Of a stretch of 7,033 nt of DNA, positions 5,157 through 7,033 are shown piece after piece. The translations under genes were made by a program, and so were the position numbers. How positions within the stretch are numbered: the stretch's first letter is position 1; every line of letters starts with the position of its first letter. The stretch comes from Deltaproteobacteria bacterium (GTDB lineage: Bacteria; Desulfobacterota; Desulfobacteria; Desulfobacterales; JAFDFH01). Location: NCBI GenBank assembly GCA_019309945.1, contig JAFDFH010000311.1, positions 1 to 7,033 on the forward strand, in the 5' to 3' direction. The notes beneath the pieces are model-generated. The model was not told the origin of the DNA. It did not search any database and saw only the letters and a program-made list of their open reading frames with translations.

Positions 5157-6812
5157 ATGCATTTAGCACGATATCAAAATAAAACGCCATCCGGGTGGTG
5201 GAACCCGGGCGATATGTCGCCCGAGCTTGGGGATCATGCGATTAAGTCCGCGATTTTCAGGGTCAACGACCCCGTGGTTCTTCTAAAACTAAAGAACCAA
5301 ATCGCAGCAGGCCGGGCAGGCACCATTACCATCGGCGAAGTAATCCCACCTGAAACAAAAGGATATCCCCTTTGCGCGTATGCACCACCACTACCTCCTG
5401 AAAATCTGGGCGACCCTGTTTTTAAGACAGCCCACAAATTGCGTTATCCTTATGTTGTGGGTGCCATGGCCAACGGCATCACATCGATTGAAATGATTGA
5501 AGCGGCAGGTCGCTCCGGAATGATCGGTTTCTTTGGCGCCGCCGGCCTTTCCCCCGGAGAAATAGAGACGGCGATTAACCGTTTGGATCTGCATAAGGAT
5601 CACTTTCCTGCCGGTTTTAACCTGATTCACAGTCCCAATGACCCTGAACTTGAAGCCGCAACCGTTCAACTCTATCTCAAACGGGGTATACGATGCATCA
5701 GCGCCTCCGCATACATGGATCTTACCCTTCCCCTGGTGTATTTTCGCGTTAAAGGAATCCAGCGTGACGCTGACGGCAGCGTTGTTTGTCCAAATAAATT
5801 GATTGCTAAAGTTTCCCGAGTGGAAGTTGCCCGAAAATTTTTTTCGCCTCCCCCTGAAAAGCTTTTGGCACAGCTTGTTGAACATAAAATGATATCAAGC
5901 GAAGAAGCCGGCCTGGCCGGCTTGGTCCCCATGGCCGAGGATCTGACGGCCGAAGCCGATTCAGGCGGCCATACGGATAACCGACCTGCGATTTCACTAT
6001 TGCCGACGATGCTTGCGCTTCGCGACGAAATGGCTGAAAAATACAATTATGACCGGCCGTTATGCGTTGGTCTGGGCGGAGGAATCGCCACGCCCGATTC
6101 GGCTGCGGCGGCATTTGCCATGGGGGCGGCCTATATTCTTACCGGTTCGATCAACCAGTCCTGTGTGGAAGCCGGCACGTCGGAAACCGTCCGGCATATG
6201 CTTGCGGAGGCCGGTCAAGCAGATGTGACCATGGCACCTGCCGCGGATATGTTTGAAATGGGGGTAAAGGTACAGGTATTAAAGCGGGGTACCATGTTCC
6301 CGTTCCGCGCTGCAAAGCTGTACGATCTTTATTGTCGGTATGAAAGCCTTGAAAACATTCCGGAAAATCAGAAAGAAGTCCTTGAACGTGATTTTTTCCG
6401 ATGCGCGTTCCAGGAGGAATGGAACCAGACCAAAAGGTTTTTCGCCCAACAAGACCCCAAGCAGATCGCTCGGGCTGAAAAAGACCCCAAACACAAAATG
6501 GCACTGCTATTTCGTTCTTATCTGGGTCGGTCATCAAACTGGGCAAACACCGGTGACCCGCAAAGGGCAATGGATTATCAGATATGGTGCGGACCGTCCA
6601 TCGGTGCATTTAACCAATGGGTTAAAGGATCATTTCTTGAAAAACCGCAAAACCGAAACGTTGTGACCGTTGCAATGAATCTTCTTTTGGGAGCTTCAGT
6701 GGCGACGCGTGTGAACTGGATTCGCAGTCAGGGCCTGGCCCTGCCTCCGGGTGCGAGAAATTTTTATCCAATGGAACTATCTGAAATATCAAAATATATT
6801 GACATGTTATGA
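5157..6812 (+). CDS. pfaD: PfaD-family flavin-dependent enoyl reductase (PUFA/polyketide biosynthesis)
   Basis: A 551-residue, apparently intact PfaD. The family is an FMN-binding TIM-barrel protein related to nitronate monooxygenase and FabK. It reduces enoyl-acyl carrier intermediates with NAD(P)H as a stand-alone partner of PUFA synthases and trans-AT polyketide synthases. Seen in order: WWNPGD near the N-terminus (14-19); PYVVGAMANGITS (98-110), the start of the barrel; EADSGGHTDNRP (266-277), with the NMO-like GGH; VGLGGGIATPDSAAAAFAMG (304-323), the FMN phosphate site; GSINQSCVEAGTS (330-342); ADVTMAPAADMFEMG (355-369) plus QVLKRGTMFPFRA (373-385), the PfaD signature; and WCGPSIGAFNQWVKGSFLEK (477-496). 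The ATG at 5157 is the first in the frame after a stop at 5136-5138, but it lacks a ribosome binding site. No pfaA, pfaB, pfaC or PKS gene is within the window, and a terminator follows, so the gene may be transcribed alone. The family call is firm; the exact substrate is not known. Confidence 0.93.
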   Translation: MHLARYQNKTPSGWWNPGDMSPELGDHAIKSAIFRVNDPVVLLKLKNQIAAGRAGTITIGEVIPPETKGYPLCAYAPPLPPENLGDPVFKTAHKLRYPYVVGAMANGITSIEMIEAAGRSGMIGFFGAAGLSPGEIETAINRLDLHKDHFPAGFNLIHSPNDPELEAATVQLYLKRGIRCISASAYMDLTLPLVYFRVKGIQRDADGSVVCPNKLIAKVSRVEVARKFFSPPPEKLLAQLVEHKMISSEEAGLAGLVPMAEDLTAEADSGGHTDNRPAISLLPTMLALRDEMAEKYNYDRPLCVGLGGGIATPDSAAAAFAMGAAYILTGSINQSCVEAGTSETVRHMLAEAGQADVTMAPAADMFEMGVKVQVLKRGTMFPFRAAKLYDLYCRYESLENIPENQKEVLERDFFRCAFQEEWNQTKRFFAQQDPKQIARAEKDPKHKMALLFRSYLGRSSNWANTGDPQRAMDYQIWCGPSIGAFNQWVKGSFLEKPQNRNVVTVAMNLLLGASVATRVNWIRSQGLALPPGARNFYPMELSEISKYIDML

Positions 6813-6849
6813 ATTTGTAACGTAACTTCTCAAAAACTTATGGTTAAAC

Positions 6850-6879
6850 ATACCAGCGGAGTCATCCGGTATTTTTTTT
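6850..6879 (+). terminator. probable intrinsic terminator of pfaD
   Basis: ATAC (6850-6853) pairs with GTAT (6869-6872) and CGGA (6857-6860) pairs with TCCG (6865-6868) around a GTCA loop, with a CAG bulge on the left. A run of eight T (6872-6879) follows directly. It lies 38 bases after the pfaD stop. Confidence 0.65.
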
Positions 6880-7033
6880 CAAAGCGGGCAACTGTTTGAA
6901 GCCGTTTAGGGCGGCTTACAGAGACCCGAACAGAATAAATTGTTGATTGTAGCCTGCCAGTGCTAAGCGACACACTCATTTTAGATCCCGTGCGCGGGTC
7001 ACTGTTAGGCGCCTTTAACGGCAAGTTTTGGCC
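6880..7033. other. non-coding right end with short inverted repeats
   Basis: No supported gene. GCCTGCCAGTG (6952-6962) and CACTGTTAGGC (7000-7010) form an imperfect inverted repeat, 9 of 11 bases. Between them is a small GC hairpin CCCG-TGCG-CGGG (about 6987-6998), and GCCG..CGGC lies around 6901-6915. These may belong to the promoter or end of the next element beyond the edge. Confidence 0.35.

Noticed and set aside
5391..6609. Several minus-strand and alternative-frame ORFs inside pfaD
   Set aside because: They overlap a complete, well-recognised PfaD, have no binding sites or family similarity, and are typical coding-strand shadows.
7005..7016. GTTAGGC core resembling an integron attC site
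   Set aside because: A lone GTTRRRY word with no matching RYYYAAC partner and no attC-like folded structure; no integrase or cassette is visible.
6830..7024. 64-codon minus-strand ORF at the right end
   Set aside because: It runs through the pfaD terminator, has a low-complexity basic/serine composition and no recognisable domain or ribosome binding site.

Overview
The window looks like a chromosomal stretch of a Gram-negative anaerobe, most plausibly a Desulfobacterota (Desulfobacterales-type) bacterium. This is inferred from protein character (PfaD, the DUF6868-type membrane protein, the XerD-like recombinase), a middling GC content with AT-rich intergenic regions, and a Desulfobacterales-like miniature element. 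It is not proven by any marker gene.

Left part (1-1669): the 5' end of an AMP-forming acyl-CoA synthetase gene runs leftwards off the edge. It is divergent from a GntR/FCD regulator gene at 995-1669. The 528-base region between them holds a TGTATACA-centred dyad next to the synthetase start, a complete 141-bp MITE-like element (662-802) flanked by a 6-bp target duplication, two clean palindromes (806-821 and 855-868), and a doubtful 43-codon ORF. The simplest reading is a regulator controlling a divergent acyl-CoA or organic-acid activation gene, with a non-autonomous transposon inserted between them.

Middle part (1847-4614): a small two-helix membrane protein gene (DUF6868-like, minus strand) is followed by a plus-strand operon-like run of three genes. 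These are a 60-residue ribbon-helix-helix-like protein, an M24 (Xaa-Pro aminopeptidase) gene, and a XerD-type tyrosine recombinase. The peptidase gene is broken by an exact 7-bp tandem duplication (GCTATAA twice), which shifts the frame and separates the first two metal ligands from the other three. Its restored frame ends directly against the xerD start codon.

Right part (4615-7033): 542 bases of AT-rich non-coding DNA carry several short repeats and a possible promoter. They lead into a complete, apparently single-gene pfaD (PfaD-family flavin enoyl reductase of polyunsaturated fatty acid / polyketide synthesis), followed by a probable intrinsic terminator. No other PUFA-synthase or PKS gene is in the window. 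The last 150 bases hold no gene that can be supported.

No convincing new multi-gene system was found. The most informative signals are the duplication-broken peptidase, the MITE with its target duplication, and the repeat-rich leader of the lone pfaD.
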